From assembly GCF_007679345.1 (NCBI RefSeq), contig NZ_VEGH01000003.1, positions 248,001 to 312,000 on the forward strand: 64,000 bases of DNA, written 5' to 3'. The DNA is from Cellulosimicrobium cellulans. Lineage in GTDB: Bacteria > Actinomycetota > Actinomycetes > Actinomycetales > Cellulomonadaceae. This document shows, one piece after another, positions 33,971 through 42,893 of the stretch. Position numbers and translations under genes: made by a program. Within the stretch, counting starts at the first letter, position 1; every line of letters starts with the position of its first letter. The notes beneath the pieces were generated by a model. The model was given only the letters and a program-made list of their open reading frames with translations, was not told the origin of the DNA and made no database searches.

Positions 33971-34842
33971 GCGCGCACCCCCCGCAGCACGGAGGAGCCC
34001 TCGAAGGTCGCCGGTGCCGGGACCTCCCCCGCGACGAACCCGGGGACCGGGTCGAGCACGAGGTTGCCGGACTGCCCGTAGAACTCGACCGGGTTGCGCC
34101 ACAGCACGCGGTCGACGTCGTCCTCCGTGAAGCCCTGCTCGAGCATCGTCATGCCGGTGCGCCAGGTCTTGAGCGGGTCGGACCGGCCCCAGTCGGCCGC
34201 GGAGTTCACGATCATCCGCTCGGTGCCGTACTCCCGCAGGATCGCGACCATCCGGGTCTCGTCCATCTTGGTGTCGGGGTAGATCGAGAACCCGGCCCAG
34301 GCGCCCGCGTCGCGCACGGCGGCGACGGTCGTCTCGTTGAGGTGGTCGACGAGGACGCGCTCTGCGGGCAGCCCCGACTCGCGGACGACGTCGAGGGTGC
34401 GCCGGGTGCCGGCCTGCTTGTCCCGGTGCGGGGTGTGCACGAGCACGGGCAGGTCGGCGTCGCGCGCGAGGGCGAGCTGGCGGGTGAACGCCTCGTCCTC
34501 CGCGCGGGTCATGGCGTCGTAGCCGACCTCGCCGACCGCGACGACGCCGTCCTTCGCCAGGTACCGCGGGATGAGGTCGAGGACCTCGGTGCACCGCGGG
34601 TCGTTCGCCTCCTTCGGGTTGAGCGCGATGGTCGCGTGGTGCCGGATGCCGAACTGCGCGGCCCGGAACCGCTCCCAGCCGAGGAGCGCGTCGAAGTAGT
34701 CGACGAACGAGCCCACGCTGGTGCGCGGCTGGCCGAGCCAGAAGGCGGGCTCGACGAGCGCGCGGACGCCGGCGGCGTACATGGCCTCGTAGTCGTCGGT
34801 GGTGCGGCTGGTCATGTGGACGTGCGGGTCGAAGATGCGCAT
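33967..34842 (-). CDS. EboB-like TatD-family hydrolase
   Basis: A 291-residue amidohydrolase-fold protein. Metal ligands are visible: FDPHVHM at the N-terminus, the Glu in VVAVGEVGYDAM, His in PVLVHTPHRDKQ, His in VLVDHLNE and a late Asp in VNSAADWGRSDP. Though the family is named for TatD nucleases, this branch sits in ebo-type clusters, where it is EboB, and nuclease activity should not be assumed. Its ATG overlaps the EboA stop as TGATG. Confidence 0.87.
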   Translation of the reverse strand: MRIFDPHVHMTSRTTDDYEAMYAAGVRALVEPAFWLGQPRTSVGSFVDYFDALLGWERFRAAQFGIRHHATIALNPKEANDPRCTEVLDLIPRYLAKDGVVAVGEVGYDAMTRAEDEAFTRQLALARDADLPVLVHTPHRDKQAGTRRTLDVVRESGLPAERVLVDHLNETTVAAVRDAGAWAGFSIYPDTKMDETRMVAILREYGTERMIVNSAADWGRSDPLKTWRTGMTMLEQGFTEDDVDRVLWRNPVEFYGQSGNLVLDPVPGFVAGEVPAPATFEGSSVLRGVRA

Positions 34843-35792
34843 CACGGCTCCAGGGTCTCGGTGGTGCGGTGGGGGGCGGGGGCGCGTCCGCCCGGTTCGG
34901 GGGCTCCGGTCCGGCCCGAGCCGTCCCGCTCCCCCGGCCGCGTCAGACGGGCCAGGTCCTCGGGCACGGCGCGCCCCGCGGCCCGGCGCTCGGCGGCGAG
35001 GTCGCGGGCCATGCGGGCGAGCTCGGCGTCGGCGCGGTCGTCCAGCGCGGCGACCGCGTCGAGGCTGGTGCCCTGGAACACGAGCTTGACCACGGCGTGC
35101 CGCCACGTGTGCTGGTCGAGGTGGGCCGCGGCGAACGGGCCGACGGCCGCGGCCACGAGCGAGGTCTCGTTGGCCCGCAGCGCGTCCGCGGCCAGGTCGC
35201 GGCCGAGGGCGACGACGGGTCCCGGCAGGGTGGCCGGCGTCGAGACCTCCAGGGCGTCCAAGCCGCGCAGGACGCCGCGCCGCTCGGCGGTGTCGCCCTC
35301 GCGGTACAGGTCGGCGAGGTGCGCGGCCAGCCGCTCGGCGTCGCCGCGGTGCGCGTCGGCGAGGGCCAGGACGACGGCGGCGCGGGCGGCGTCGTCGACG
35401 GTCCCGTGCACGACGCCGGCCGGGTCGGTCGCGGGACGCAGCGGGGTCCGGCCGACGCGGCGGCCGGCGAGCGGGAACGCCCGGTCGGCGGTCCGGGGGT
35501 CGCGGCGCACCTCGGCGAGGGCGTCGGCGAGCCAGCCGGCGTGCGGGGCCCGGGCCGCGGCGACGACCGCGGTGACCGGGGGCGGCGCGGCCGAGGGGCC
35601 GTGCGCGGGCGGACCGGCGGACCCGGGCGAGGCGGCGCGGGCGGACCCGGGCGAGGTGGTGCCGGCGGACCCGGGCGAGGTGGTGCCGGCGGACCCCGAG
35701 GCAGGCGGGCTCTCGGTGCGCGGGGCGGAGCCCGCCGGCCGCGCGGTGGCGGCGGTCGGTGCGGCGGGGTCGGACGACGTCGTCGGCGTCAC
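34842..35792 (-). CDS. EboA-domain protein
   Basis: A 316-residue protein. The first ~75 residues are a low-complexity Ser/Pro/Gly/Thr segment with repeats of GSAGTTSP coded by a 24-base tandem repeat (35617-35688). The remaining part is all-helical and matches the EboA family: WLADALAEVRRDPRTADRAFPLAGRRVGR, ATLPGPVVALGRDLAADALRANETSLVAAAV and the strongly conserved HLDQHTWRHAVVKLVFQGTSL. EboA has no known catalytic activity; it is needed with EboB, C, E and F for scytonemin precursor traffic in cyanobacteria. GTG 35792 has an AGGGAG site; the 14-base gap before it is the only non-overlapping junction in the operon. Confidence 0.83.
   Translation of the reverse strand: MTPTTSSDPAAPTAATARPAGSAPRTESPPASGSAGTTSPGSAGTTSPGSARAASPGSAGPPAHGPSAAPPPVTAVVAAARAPHAGWLADALAEVRRDPRTADRAFPLAGRRVGRTPLRPATDPAGVVHGTVDDAARAAVVLALADAHRGDAERLAAHLADLYREGDTAERRGVLRGLDALEVSTPATLPGPVVALGRDLAADALRANETSLVAAAVGPFAAAHLDQHTWRHAVVKLVFQGTSLDAVAALDDRADAELARMARDLAAERRAAGRAVPEDLARLTRPGERDGSGRTGAPEPGGRAPAPHRTTETLEP
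35617..35688. repeat. 24-base tandem repeat in eboA-like gene
   Basis: Three copies of a 24-base unit beginning GCGGACCCGGGCGAGG, the first divergent, plus a partial fourth. It encodes the Gly-Ser-Ala/Thr-Thr-Ser-Pro octapeptide repeat, the same frame in every unit. Likely a disordered, length-variable linker. Confidence 0.7.
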
Positions 35793-35806
35793 GGTGACAC
35801 TCCCTC

Positions 35807-36841
35807 TCAGCGAGCGGGTCGGGGCAGGGGTGCAGGGTCGGGTGGGGGGACGCGGGCGGCGAGGTGCGTCCACGCGCGCCGGATCGCGGCGGCCGCGCCG
35901 GCGACCTGCCGCGGCGCGTCCCAGGAGTGCCGGGGCAGCTCGACGGCGACCACCCCGGCGTACCCGGCCGGACCCGCGGCGGCCTCGGCGAGCGCCGCCA
36001 GCGCGGCGGGAAGGTCGAGGTCGCCCTCGCCGAACGGCCGGTGGTCGTGGTGGGTGCGCGGCATGTCGTCGATCTGCACGTGCGCCAGGGCCGGGCCCGC
36101 GGCGGCGAGGGCCCCGGTCACGCCGCCCGGCTCGACGACGAGGCAGTGCCCGACGTCGACCGTCAGGCCCAGCGCGGCCGGGTCCCCGAGGTCGGCGCGC
36201 AGCCGCAGGGCGTCGGCGACGGTCTCGACGTGCATGCCGGGCTCGGGCTCGAGGGCCAGTCGGACGCCGTGCTCCGCGGCGTGCCGCACGAGGCCGGGCA
36301 GGCGGTCGCGCAGCCGGTCGTCCGCCGCGGCGGAGGTCGATCCGGCCGAGCGGACGCCCGAGAACAGCTGGACGGCGGGCGCACCGAGCGCGGCGGCGAC
36401 CTCGACCGCCCGGCGCAGGTAGGCGAGCCGCGGCGCCGCGTCGGCGTCGACGAGGGCGGGCGCGTGCTTCCGGCGCGGGTCGAGCAGGTACCGGGTGCCG
36501 GTCTCGACGACGACCCGCATCCCCCGGCCGTCGTGCGCGCGGGCGAGCCGGTCCCGGAGCGCGGCGAGGTCGGCGGCGGGCGCCCACGGGTCCAGGTGCG
36601 GGAAGCCGAGGGTGAGCGCGACGGCGTCGTACCCGCGCTCCTCCAGCAGGTCGAGCGCCGCGGGCAGCGGGTGGTCGCCGAGGCCGTTGGTGCCGTAGCC
36701 GAGCGCGAACGGCAGGGGCGCGACGTCCGCGGAGCCCGCACCGGGGCGGCGAGGCGCGGCCGCGAGGGCTCCGGGGTGCGAGGCCGCCGTCCCCGGTCCG
36801 GGGCCGCGCGGCACGGCTGCCGGGGCGGGCCGGGTGGTCAC
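35807..36841 (-). CDS. Sugar-phosphate isomerase/epimerase (TIM barrel) of the ebo-like operon
   Basis: A 344-residue xylose-isomerase-like protein. After a ~40-residue Ala/Pro/Gly-rich N-terminus come PLPFALGYGTNGLGDHPLPAALDLL, RVVVETGTRYLLDPRRKHAP, VRLALEPEPGMHVETVADAL, GLTVDVGHCLVVEPGG and the metal-binding HVQIDDMPRTHHDHRPFGEGDLDLP. The metal Glu, Asp and His ligands seem complete. Substrate unknown; its place between the UbiA and EboA genes suggests a step on the same metabolite. GTG 36841 overlaps the UbiA stop as GTGA. Confidence 0.8.
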   Translation of the reverse strand: MTTRPAPAAVPRGPGPGTAASHPGALAAAPRRPGAGSADVAPLPFALGYGTNGLGDHPLPAALDLLEERGYDAVALTLGFPHLDPWAPAADLAALRDRLARAHDGRGMRVVVETGTRYLLDPRRKHAPALVDADAAPRLAYLRRAVEVAAALGAPAVQLFSGVRSAGSTSAAADDRLRDRLPGLVRHAAEHGVRLALEPEPGMHVETVADALRLRADLGDPAALGLTVDVGHCLVVEPGGVTGALAAAGPALAHVQIDDMPRTHHDHRPFGEGDLDLPAALAALAEAAAGPAGYAGVVAVELPRHSWDAPRQVAGAAAAIRRAWTHLAARVPPPDPAPLPRPAR

Positions 36842-38034
36842 GTCTCGCTCACCGCCCGCGGGCCGGTGACCCGGCGGAGCAGCGCGCCCGCCGCGGCGAC
36901 GACGCCGAGCGCGAGGGCGGCGTCCGGGCGTCCGGCGCGGGCGGCCCACGCGGCCTGCAGCGGGACCATCGCGCGGATGCCCGCGCCGGTGGCCGCGCGG
37001 GCGGCGGACGCGGTCGGGGTCCGAGCGGCCCCGACCTGCGCGGGGAGGCCCTGCGCGAGGTAGGCGGCGACCGCCAGCCCCGTGGCGTACCCCGCACAGC
37101 GCCCGGTCGGTCGCCGGGCGGTTCGAGTGGACGGTCCGGCCGGACTCGCCGTCGGCGTGTCGGGCCAGACCGTCCACCCGGGCGGGCCGGACACGCCCGC
37201 GAGGGCCGCCGCCGCCACCCCGAGCGAGCCCGCGGCCACCACGCCCGCCACCGCGCGCGTCGTGCCGTGCACCTCGCCGCGGGACAGCACGGTGACCCCC
37301 GCGGTGTGCGCGGCCAGCGCGGCCGCGGCGGGAGCGGCGGCGCGCAGGTGCCCCACCCCCGCGCCGAGCAGCACGTCGAGCCCCCGGCAGGCGGCCATCG
37401 CGGCCGGGCCGGCGGCGGTGTCCTTGAGCCGGGCGTCGTAGAGCCACACCGCCGCGGCGAGCGGCCCGGCGACGGCCAGCGCGCGCCGACCGCCGCCCCC
37501 GACGGCGAGCGCGAGGCCCGCCGCCGCGAGGCCGCCTGCGACCCCCAGGGCGTGGCGCGGGCTCACCCGGCCGGACGGCATCGGGCGCTCGGGGCGCTCG
37601 ACGGCGTCGACCTCCCGGTCGGCCCAGTCGTTGAGCGCCATGCCCCCCGCGTACAGGCACGCCGACGCCACCGGCAGCAGCACCCGCCGCCCGCCCAGCG
37701 GGAGCCCTGCCGCCGACGCGCCGGCCACGGTGTCGCCGAGCACGGTCAGCACGGCGGGCGCGCGCACGAGCTCGAGGTGGTCCCGGAGGCCGGGGCGGCG
37801 CCGGCCCGGGACCGGAGGCACAGCCGCGGGGCCCCCGGCTGCCGGACCCCGGGGAGCCCGCTCGTCGCCCGCGCCCTCGCCGGCCGCCGGCTCCCTCCCG
37901 GCCGCAGGTGCCGCGTCCGTGCGCCCGTCGAGACCGCGCACCACGGGCACGGGCGGACCCTGCACGGGCGGACCCTGCGCGTCCGTCCCCGGCGGGGCCG
38001 CCGACGGCACGACCGTCCCCGGCGCCGCCGTCAC
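36838..38034 (-). CDS. EboC-like UbiA prenyltransferase (SCO3242 family)
   Basis: A 398-residue integral membrane prenyltransferase. About 75 N-terminal residues are low-complexity and Ala/Pro/Gly-rich. The Asp-rich site is NDWADREVDAVERPERPMPSGRVS, which binds the prenyl diphosphate via magnesium; the second site is YDARLKDTAAGPAAMAACRG. Eight or so helices follow. UbiA enzymes attach isoprenoid chains to aromatic or polar acceptors; EboC is the UbiA relative in the ebo cluster and the SCO3242 family is the actinobacterial branch. A hydrophilic loop near residues 285-305 interrupts the helices. GTG 38034 overlaps the upstream stop as GTGA. Confidence 0.87.
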   Translation of the reverse strand: MTAAPGTVVPSAAPPGTDAQGPPVQGPPVPVVRGLDGRTDAAPAAGREPAAGEGAGDERAPRGPAAGGPAAVPPVPGRRRPGLRDHLELVRAPAVLTVLGDTVAGASAAGLPLGGRRVLLPVASACLYAGGMALNDWADREVDAVERPERPMPSGRVSPRHALGVAGGLAAAGLALAVGGGGRRALAVAGPLAAAVWLYDARLKDTAAGPAAMAACRGLDVLLGAGVGHLRAAAPAAAALAAHTAGVTVLSRGEVHGTTRAVAGVVAAGSLGVAAAALAGVSGPPGWTVWPDTPTASPAGPSTRTARRPTGRCAGYATGLAVAAYLAQGLPAQVGAARTPTASAARAATGAGIRAMVPLQAAWAARAGRPDAALALGVVAAAGALLRRVTGPRAVSET

Positions 38035-39200
38035 GCCACCAGCCCCTGGGCCCAGCGCACGAGGTCGTCCGCCTGGTCCGCCGCCGCGTGCCGGTCGGAG
38101 CCCCACGGGTCCTTGAAGAAGAACCCGAGCTCCGGCACCACCCCGGCGGCCCCGCCGGCGTGCGCCAGCGCGAGCAGGCGGGCGAGGTCCAGCACCATCG
38201 GGGCGGCGAGCATGGAGTCGTACGCGGACCACGTGGTCTGCAGGGTGATCCGCGAGCCGAGGAACCCCTCCGCGTGCACGTGGTCCCAGGCGACCTTGAC
38301 GTCCCCGAGGTCGGGGACGTGGTCGATGTGCAGGGGCGTCACGTCGGAGCCGGTGAGATCACGCAGCCCGCGGGTCTTGGAGGCGAGCTTGGACCGCACG
38401 GCCTCGGGGTCGGCGAGGGTGGCGCCGTCGCCGCCGCCGAGCAGGTTGGTCCCGGCCCAGGACAGCACCCGCAGCCCCCGGTCGGCGAACGCCGGCGCGA
38501 GCACCGTGCGCAGCCAGGTCTGCCCGGTCTTGCCGTCCTGCCCCGCGACGGGCACGCCCGCCTCGGCGGCGAGGGCCTGCAGGGCGCGCAGCCCCATCCC
38601 GGCGGACGGCGTGAACCCGGCGTAGGACGCGCCCGCGAGCACGGCGGCGTAGGCCGCGACCGACGACGGCGGCAGCACCACCCGCCCCGGCTCCTGCACC
38701 GCCGCGACCAGGGCGGCCGGGTCGTCGTGGGCGGCGCTCGGGTGCGCGGGCGGCTCGGTGGAGGACACGTCGACGACCACGACCCGCGCCAGGTCGTGCC
38801 GCGCGGCGAACCCGGTGATGTCCGCCGCGAGCCGTTCGGCGACCTGCTGCTGCGAACCCCCGGGGACGAGCGGACCGCGGTGGCCCGGCCGCACCTCGGC
38901 GTCGGCGGCGTCCAGGGCGTGCGCCGTGGCGGCGAGCAGGGGTGCCGGGATCATCCCGGCGTCGACGAGCGCCTCGGCGCGCTTGGCCAGCGACACGTCG
39001 CTGACGTCGTGCCCGCCGACGACGAGGTCGCCCCAGGCGGGCAGCGGCAGGCCCGCGAAGGCCGGTGCGGCCGTGACGCAGCCCGCGGCCCCGGCGTGCC
39101 CGGCGGCCAGCGCCGCGAGGCCGAGCGCGGCGGTCGTGCCGACCGACCCGCGCGCGCCGACGAGCCACAGCCCGGTGCGCGCGCGGGCGTCGGCGGTCAC
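38031..39200 (-). CDS. myo-Inositol-phosphate-synthase-like cyclase
   Basis: A 389-residue protein of the inositol-1-phosphate synthase family. The NAD-binding start is [21 protein letters not shown]. Later, [60 protein letters not shown] and [23 protein letters not shown] follow the family order, with the conserved Lys ([13 protein letters not shown]) and Asp residues kept. Family enzymes convert glucose-6-phosphate to inositol phosphate by oxidation, aldol cyclisation and reduction. It is shorter than typical eukaryotic versions and probably does a related reaction. It takes the place of the 3-dehydroquinate-synthase-like EboD, absent here. GTGA overlaps join both neighbours. Confidence 0.85.
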   Translation of the reverse strand: MTADARARTGLWLVGARGSVGTTAALGLAALAAGHAGAAGCVTAAPAFAGLPLPAWGDLVVGGHDVSDVSLAKRAEALVDAGMIPAPLLAATAHALDAADAEVRPGHRGPLVPGGSQQQVAERLAADITGFAARHDLARVVVVDVSSTEPPAHPSAAHDDPAALVAAVQEPGRVVLPPSSVAAYAAVLAGASYAGFTPSAGMGLRALQALAAEAGVPVAGQDGKTGQTWLRTVLAPAFADRGLRVLSWAGTNLLGGGDGATLADPEAVRSKLASKTRGLRDLTGSDVTPLHIDHVPDLGDVKVAWDHVHAEGFLGSRITLQTTWSAYDSMLAAPMVLDLARLLALAHAGGAAGVVPELGFFFKDPWGSDRHAAADQADDLVRWAQGLVA

Positions 39201-40207
39201 GCGTCCCCCTTCGTCGAGAACGCGGCGTCGAACGCCGCGTCGGGCGCGTCGAACGCCAGCCGCTTGACGAAGGCGAGGGCCTCCGGCGCGCCCAGCAGCC
39301 GGTCCATGCCCGCGTCCTCCCACTCGACGGAGATCGGGCCGGTGTAGCCGATCGTGTTGAGCACCCGGAACGCGTCCTCCCACGGCACGTCGCCGTGGCC
39401 GGTGGAGATGAAGTCCCAGCCGCGCCGCGGGTCGGCCCACGGCAGGTGCGAGCCGAGCCGGCCGTTGCGGCCGTTGCCCATCCGCTTCTTCGTGTCCTTG
39501 CAGTCGACGTGGTAGATCCGGTCCCGGAAGTCCCAGAGGAACGCCACCGGGTCCAGGTCCTGCCAGACCATGTGGCTCGGGTCCCAGTTCAGGCCGAACG
39601 CCTCCCGGTGCCCGATCGCCTCCAGGGTGCGGACCGTCGTCCAGTAGTCGTAGGCGATCTCGCTGGGGTGCACCTCGTGCGCGAACCGCACCCCGACCTC
39701 GTCGAACACGTCGAGGATCGGGTTCCACCGGTCCGCGAAGTCCTGGTAGCCCGCCTCGATCACCGCGGCCGGCACGGGCGGGAACATCGCCACGTACTTC
39801 CAGATCGACGACCCGGTGAACCCGACGACGGTGTCGACGCCGAGCTTCGCCGCGATCCGGGCCGTGTGCTTGAGCTCCTCGGCGGCGCGCTGCCGGACGC
39901 CCTCGGGGTCGCCGTCGCCCCACACCCGCGCGGACAGCATGTCCTCGTGCCGCAGGTCGATGGGGTCGTCGCAGACGGCCTGGCCCTTGAGGTGGTTGGA
40001 GATGGCCCAGACCTTCAGGCCGTACCGGTCCAGGATCTCGAGCCGGGAGGCGACGTACGCGTCGTCGTCCCAGCGCCAGGGGTCGAGGTGGTCGCCCCAG
40101 CAGGCGATCTCGAGGCCGTCGTAGCCCCACTCGGACGCGAGCCGGGCCACCTCCTCGAACGGCAGGTCGGCCCACTGGCCGGTGAACAGGGTGATCGGGC
40201 GGGTCAT
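39197..40207 (-). CDS. Sugar-phosphate isomerase/epimerase, first gene of the ebo-like operon
   Basis: A 336-residue TIM-barrel protein very typical of an actinobacterial isomerase group: [20 protein letters not shown], then [84 protein letters not shown] and [13 protein letters not shown]. The metal site (Glu, Asp, His, Glu) seems complete. It probably acts on a keto-sugar or sugar acid. The ATG has GAGGAGACC upstream. The gene begins the eight-gene series; the 79 bases before it contain no clear promoter, so readthrough from the DUF916 gene is possible. Confidence 0.88.
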   Translation of the reverse strand: MTRPITLFTGQWADLPFEEVARLASEWGYDGLEIACWGDHLDPWRWDDDAYVASRLEILDRYGLKVWAISNHLKGQAVCDDPIDLRHEDMLSARVWGDGDPEGVRQRAAEELKHTARIAAKLGVDTVVGFTGSSIWKYVAMFPPVPAAVIEAGYQDFADRWNPILDVFDEVGVRFAHEVHPSEIAYDYWTTVRTLEAIGHREAFGLNWDPSHMVWQDLDPVAFLWDFRDRIYHVDCKDTKKRMGNGRNGRLGSHLPWADPRRGWDFISTGHGDVPWEDAFRVLNTIGYTGPISVEWEDAGMDRLLGAPEALAFVKRLAFDAPDAAFDAAFSTKGDA

Positions 40208-40286
40208 GTCGGTCTCCTCGTCGAGAGCGGAACACAGATGCTGCGGGGCGCCGGCGCGCGGCGTCCAGGGGTGCGGGCTCCTCAGG

Positions 40287-41432
40287 TCATGTCGCGGCCC
40301 CCTGGCGGGCGAGGGCGTCGGCTACGGCCGCGTCCACAGCGCGCTGGTGCCGGACCTTGCGCCGGCGCCCGGCGAGGACCCGCAGGGCGACGAGCGCGAC
40401 GACCAGGGCGAGCGCGCCGATCAGCGCCCACGGCACGGCCCAGGCGGCGGCGGAGGCCCTGACGCCGGGGACGGCAGGCGCGGCGTCGGGGGCCGCGGCG
40501 CCGGGCAGCGCGACCACCTCGCCGCCGAGCGCGATCGTGGCGGTGGCGCGGACCAGCGGCCACACGCCGTCGACCCGGACGCTGCGCTGCACGGACGCGC
40601 CGGGGATGAGCTCGGGGACGTCGACGGCGGCGGCGCGGGCCCGGCCGAGGCCGAACAGGCCCGCGATCTGCACCTGCTCGGTCGGGGCGACCCGGGAGTT
40701 GCCGGTGTTCGTCACGGTGAAGGTCACGGTCGCGGCGCCCGGGGCGACGGGGTTGCCCCCGGCGTCGTAGTCGACGCGCAGGCCGGAGACGGCCAGCGCC
40801 GGCGCGAGGTCGCCCTGCACCCGCAGGTGCACGCGGGAGCCGAGCCGCCGGTCGACCGAGACGCCCGCGGCGTTCTCGACCAGCAGGCTGGACACGATGC
40901 CCGCGGCGTAGTCGCCGGGCTGCGCGTCCTCGGGCACGGTCAGGGTGAACGGGACCTCGGCGGCGGCACCCGGCTCCAGCACGATCGCGGGCGTCTCGAC
41001 CTGCACCCAGGCCCCGAGCGCGGTCGACTCCTCCCCCGCCTCGAGCACGTCGAGCGTGCCGTCCGGGGTGAGGAAGCCGTCGGCGGCGTACACGTCGAGG
41101 GTCAGCGGGGCGTCGCCCTTGTTCGTGACGACGAGGGCGTCGGAGAGCGTGCCGCCGGGCGGCAGGGAGTACGCGAAGTTCGGGCGCTCGGCGCCGTGCA
41201 CGGTGTCGGCCGGGCGCACTCCCCAGGTGACCTGGGTGCTCGCGGCGGCGGGGTCCGCGGTGGCGGGGTCGGCCGCCGGGTCGGCGGGCGCCGGGTCCGC
41301 GGCGGCGGGCGCGAGCGCGGCGGTCCGGACCGGGGCCGGACCGCCGCCCGCGGCGGGCAGGGCGCCAGCCAGCGCGAGGGCGACGGCGGCCGCCAGCGCG
41401 GCGAGGGCGGCGGGGACGCGGGTCGGGGTCAC
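40287..41432 (-). CDS. DUF916-like WxL-interacting surface protein
   Basis: A 381-residue exported protein with signal peptide ([22 protein letters not shown]), an Ala/Pro/Asp-rich linker, then Ig-like domains: [57 protein letters not shown] and [23 protein letters not shown]-terminal membrane helix ([20 protein letters not shown]) and a basic tail anchor it. This is the DUF916/WxLIP layout. It lies next to a WxL-like protein gene. GTG 41432 has CGGAGG 8 bases upstream. Confidence 0.72.
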   Translation of the reverse strand: MTPTRVPAALAALAAAVALALAGALPAAGGGPAPVRTAALAPAAADPAPADPAADPATADPAAASTQVTWGVRPADTVHGAERPNFAYSLPPGGTLSDALVVTNKGDAPLTLDVYAADGFLTPDGTLDVLEAGEESTALGAWVQVETPAIVLEPGAAAEVPFTLTVPEDAQPGDYAAGIVSSLLVENAAGVSVDRRLGSRVHLRVQGDLAPALAVSGLRVDYDAGGNPVAPGAATVTFTVTNTGNSRVAPTEQVQIAGLFGLGRARAAAVDVPELIPGASVQRSVRVDGVWPLVRATATIALGGEVVALPGAAAPDAAPAVPGVRASAAAWAVPWALIGALALVVALVALRVLAGRRRKVRHQRAVDAAVADALARQGAAT

Positions 41433-41543
41433 GGCGGGGCCTCCGGGTCGACGGTGACGACGGGTGCGGGTGGTGCGGCGGTGCGGGTCGTGCGGCGGTG
41501 GGGCTGTCGCGGACCGGCGGGCGGTCCGGGCGGGTGGTGCCGC

Positions 41544-41579
41544 CCCCGCCCGCCCGGGACGAGGACCGGGCGGGCGGGG
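41544..41579. terminator. hairpin after WxL-like gene
   Basis: Perfect 14-base arms (CCCCGCCCGCCCGG and complement) with an 8-base loop, about 20 bases past the gene's stop. Confidence 0.7.
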
Positions 41580-41599
41580 ACGGGGACTGCGGGCCGGCG

Positions 41600-42874
41600 T
41601 CAGCTGAGCGCGGTGAGCGTCAGCGTGGCCGTGTAGGTGCCCTGCGGGGCGTCGAGCGGCAGCTGCAGGTCGAGGTCGGCCCCGACGAGGGACGAGCCGC
41701 GGGCGTGCCCGGCCTCGGCCTCGGCGAGGGTGCGGGCCACGGACAGGCCGTCGCCCTCCTCGAACCCGGACGGCACCGCGGGCCCGGCCACGGCGTCGCC
41801 GCCGTTCTCGAGCACCTCGGGCGTCCAGCCCAGGTACTTCGACGACAGGGTCTCGCCCCCGGCGACGAAGTCGCTGACCTGCGCGGTGATGGACCACTCC
41901 GGGTCGCCCGCGCGGGTGTCGTGCACGCGGACCGGGACGATCTCCCCGGTGGCCCGGTACCGGTCCTCGAGCTCCTCGGCGACGCCGAGGTTCACGAGGC
42001 CGGACGTGCCCTCGAGCGACCAGACGAGCTCGCCCGCCCGCTGCTCGGGCACGGTGACGGCCAGCGCCTGGTCGCCGGCGGCCACGGCGCCCGGCGCCTC
42101 GCCGGTGTGGTCGCCCTCGACGCCGCCCGCGGTGTTGCCCGGGCCGAACGCCGCGGCCGGGTCGTTGTCCGCGAGCCGGATGGTGCCGAGGACCGTGGTG
42201 CCGGCGACCCGCAGGTTCGCGGTGTTGCCGGTGAGCACGAGGTCGCCGCCCACGGTGTTGCCGAAGGTGTCGGCCGCACCGTCGGCGGTGGCGCCGACCA
42301 GGACGTCCCGGCTGGAGCCGGTGACGGAGAGGGTGCCGCCGACGACGGCCCCGGCGACGTTCACGCCCCAGTCGGAGTCGGAGATCGCCACCTCGCCCTC
42401 GACGCCGGTCTGCAGCAGGTCGACGTAGGTCGCCGCCTGCGTGGTCAGACCGCCCCCGATGGACGAGCCGGTCACCTCGACGTCGAGACCGCCGGCCGCC
42501 ACGCTGCCGCCGACCTCGAGGTCGTTGAGGTAGAGGAAGCCGACGCGCGAGCCCGTCGTGTACGCGCTCACGTCGCCGTCGACCCGGGTGCCGTCCAGCA
42601 GGACGCCGTACGCGTCGGTGGCGACGACGTCGCCGGTGACGGTCACCGACGTGGCGTCGAGCCAGGCGTCCGCGCCGACGGTGATGGAGCCCTCGACCGT
42701 CGCGCCGGCGAGCACGCAGTCCGCGCCGGCCGGGACGACGAGGTCCCCGGTGATGGTCTGGTCCCCCAGGTCGGTGGTGCAGTCGGTCGAGGCCGCCTGC
42801 GCCACCGTGCTGCCGAGGGCCACGAGCCCGAACGCGCCGACGAGCGCGGCGGGCACCGAGTAGATCCGCTTCAT
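41600..42874 (-). CDS. WxL-like secreted beta-helical surface protein
   Basis: A 424-residue secreted protein with signal peptide (ALVGAFGLVALGSTVAQA). Residues ~30-270 are repeats of the type VTVTGDVVATDAYGVLLDGTRV and VGGDLVLTGNTANLRVAGTT, suggesting a beta-helix. Residues ~290-424 look like a WxL domain: PEWSITAQVSDFVAGG, LSSKYLGWTP and a terminal LQLPLDAPQGTYTATLTLTAL. WxL domains bind peptidoglycan non-covalently in Gram-positive bacteria, and genes usually pair with DUF916 genes, as here. Ligand unknown. Confidence 0.68.
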   Translation of the reverse strand: MKRIYSVPAALVGAFGLVALGSTVAQAASTDCTTDLGDQTITGDLVVPAGADCVLAGATVEGSITVGADAWLDATSVTVTGDVVATDAYGVLLDGTRVDGDVSAYTTGSRVGFLYLNDLEVGGSVAAGGLDVEVTGSSIGGGLTTQAATYVDLLQTGVEGEVAISDSDWGVNVAGAVVGGTLSVTGSSRDVLVGATADGAADTFGNTVGGDLVLTGNTANLRVAGTTVLGTIRLADNDPAAAFGPGNTAGGVEGDHTGEAPGAVAAGDQALAVTVPEQRAGELVWSLEGTSGLVNLGVAEELEDRYRATGEIVPVRVHDTRAGDPEWSITAQVSDFVAGGETLSSKYLGWTPEVLENGGDAVAGPAVPSGFEEGDGLSVARTLAEAEAGHARGSSLVGADLDLQLPLDAPQGTYTATLTLTALS

Positions 42875-42893
42875 GTCCGTGTCTCCTTCTCGC

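Noticed and set aside
33967..34842. TatD as a DNA-repair nuclease
   Set aside because: The operon context and sequence branch fit EboB; nothing supports a DNA substrate.
37115..37135. GGTTCGAGT resembling a tRNA T-loop
   Set aside because: Lies inside the UbiA gene; no acceptor or anticodon stem fits around it.
37127..37177. Inverted repeat GTGGACGGTC / GACCGTCCAC in the UbiA gene
   Set aside because: Ten-base arms 31 bases apart in GC-rich coding DNA; can arise by chance and the frame is undisturbed.
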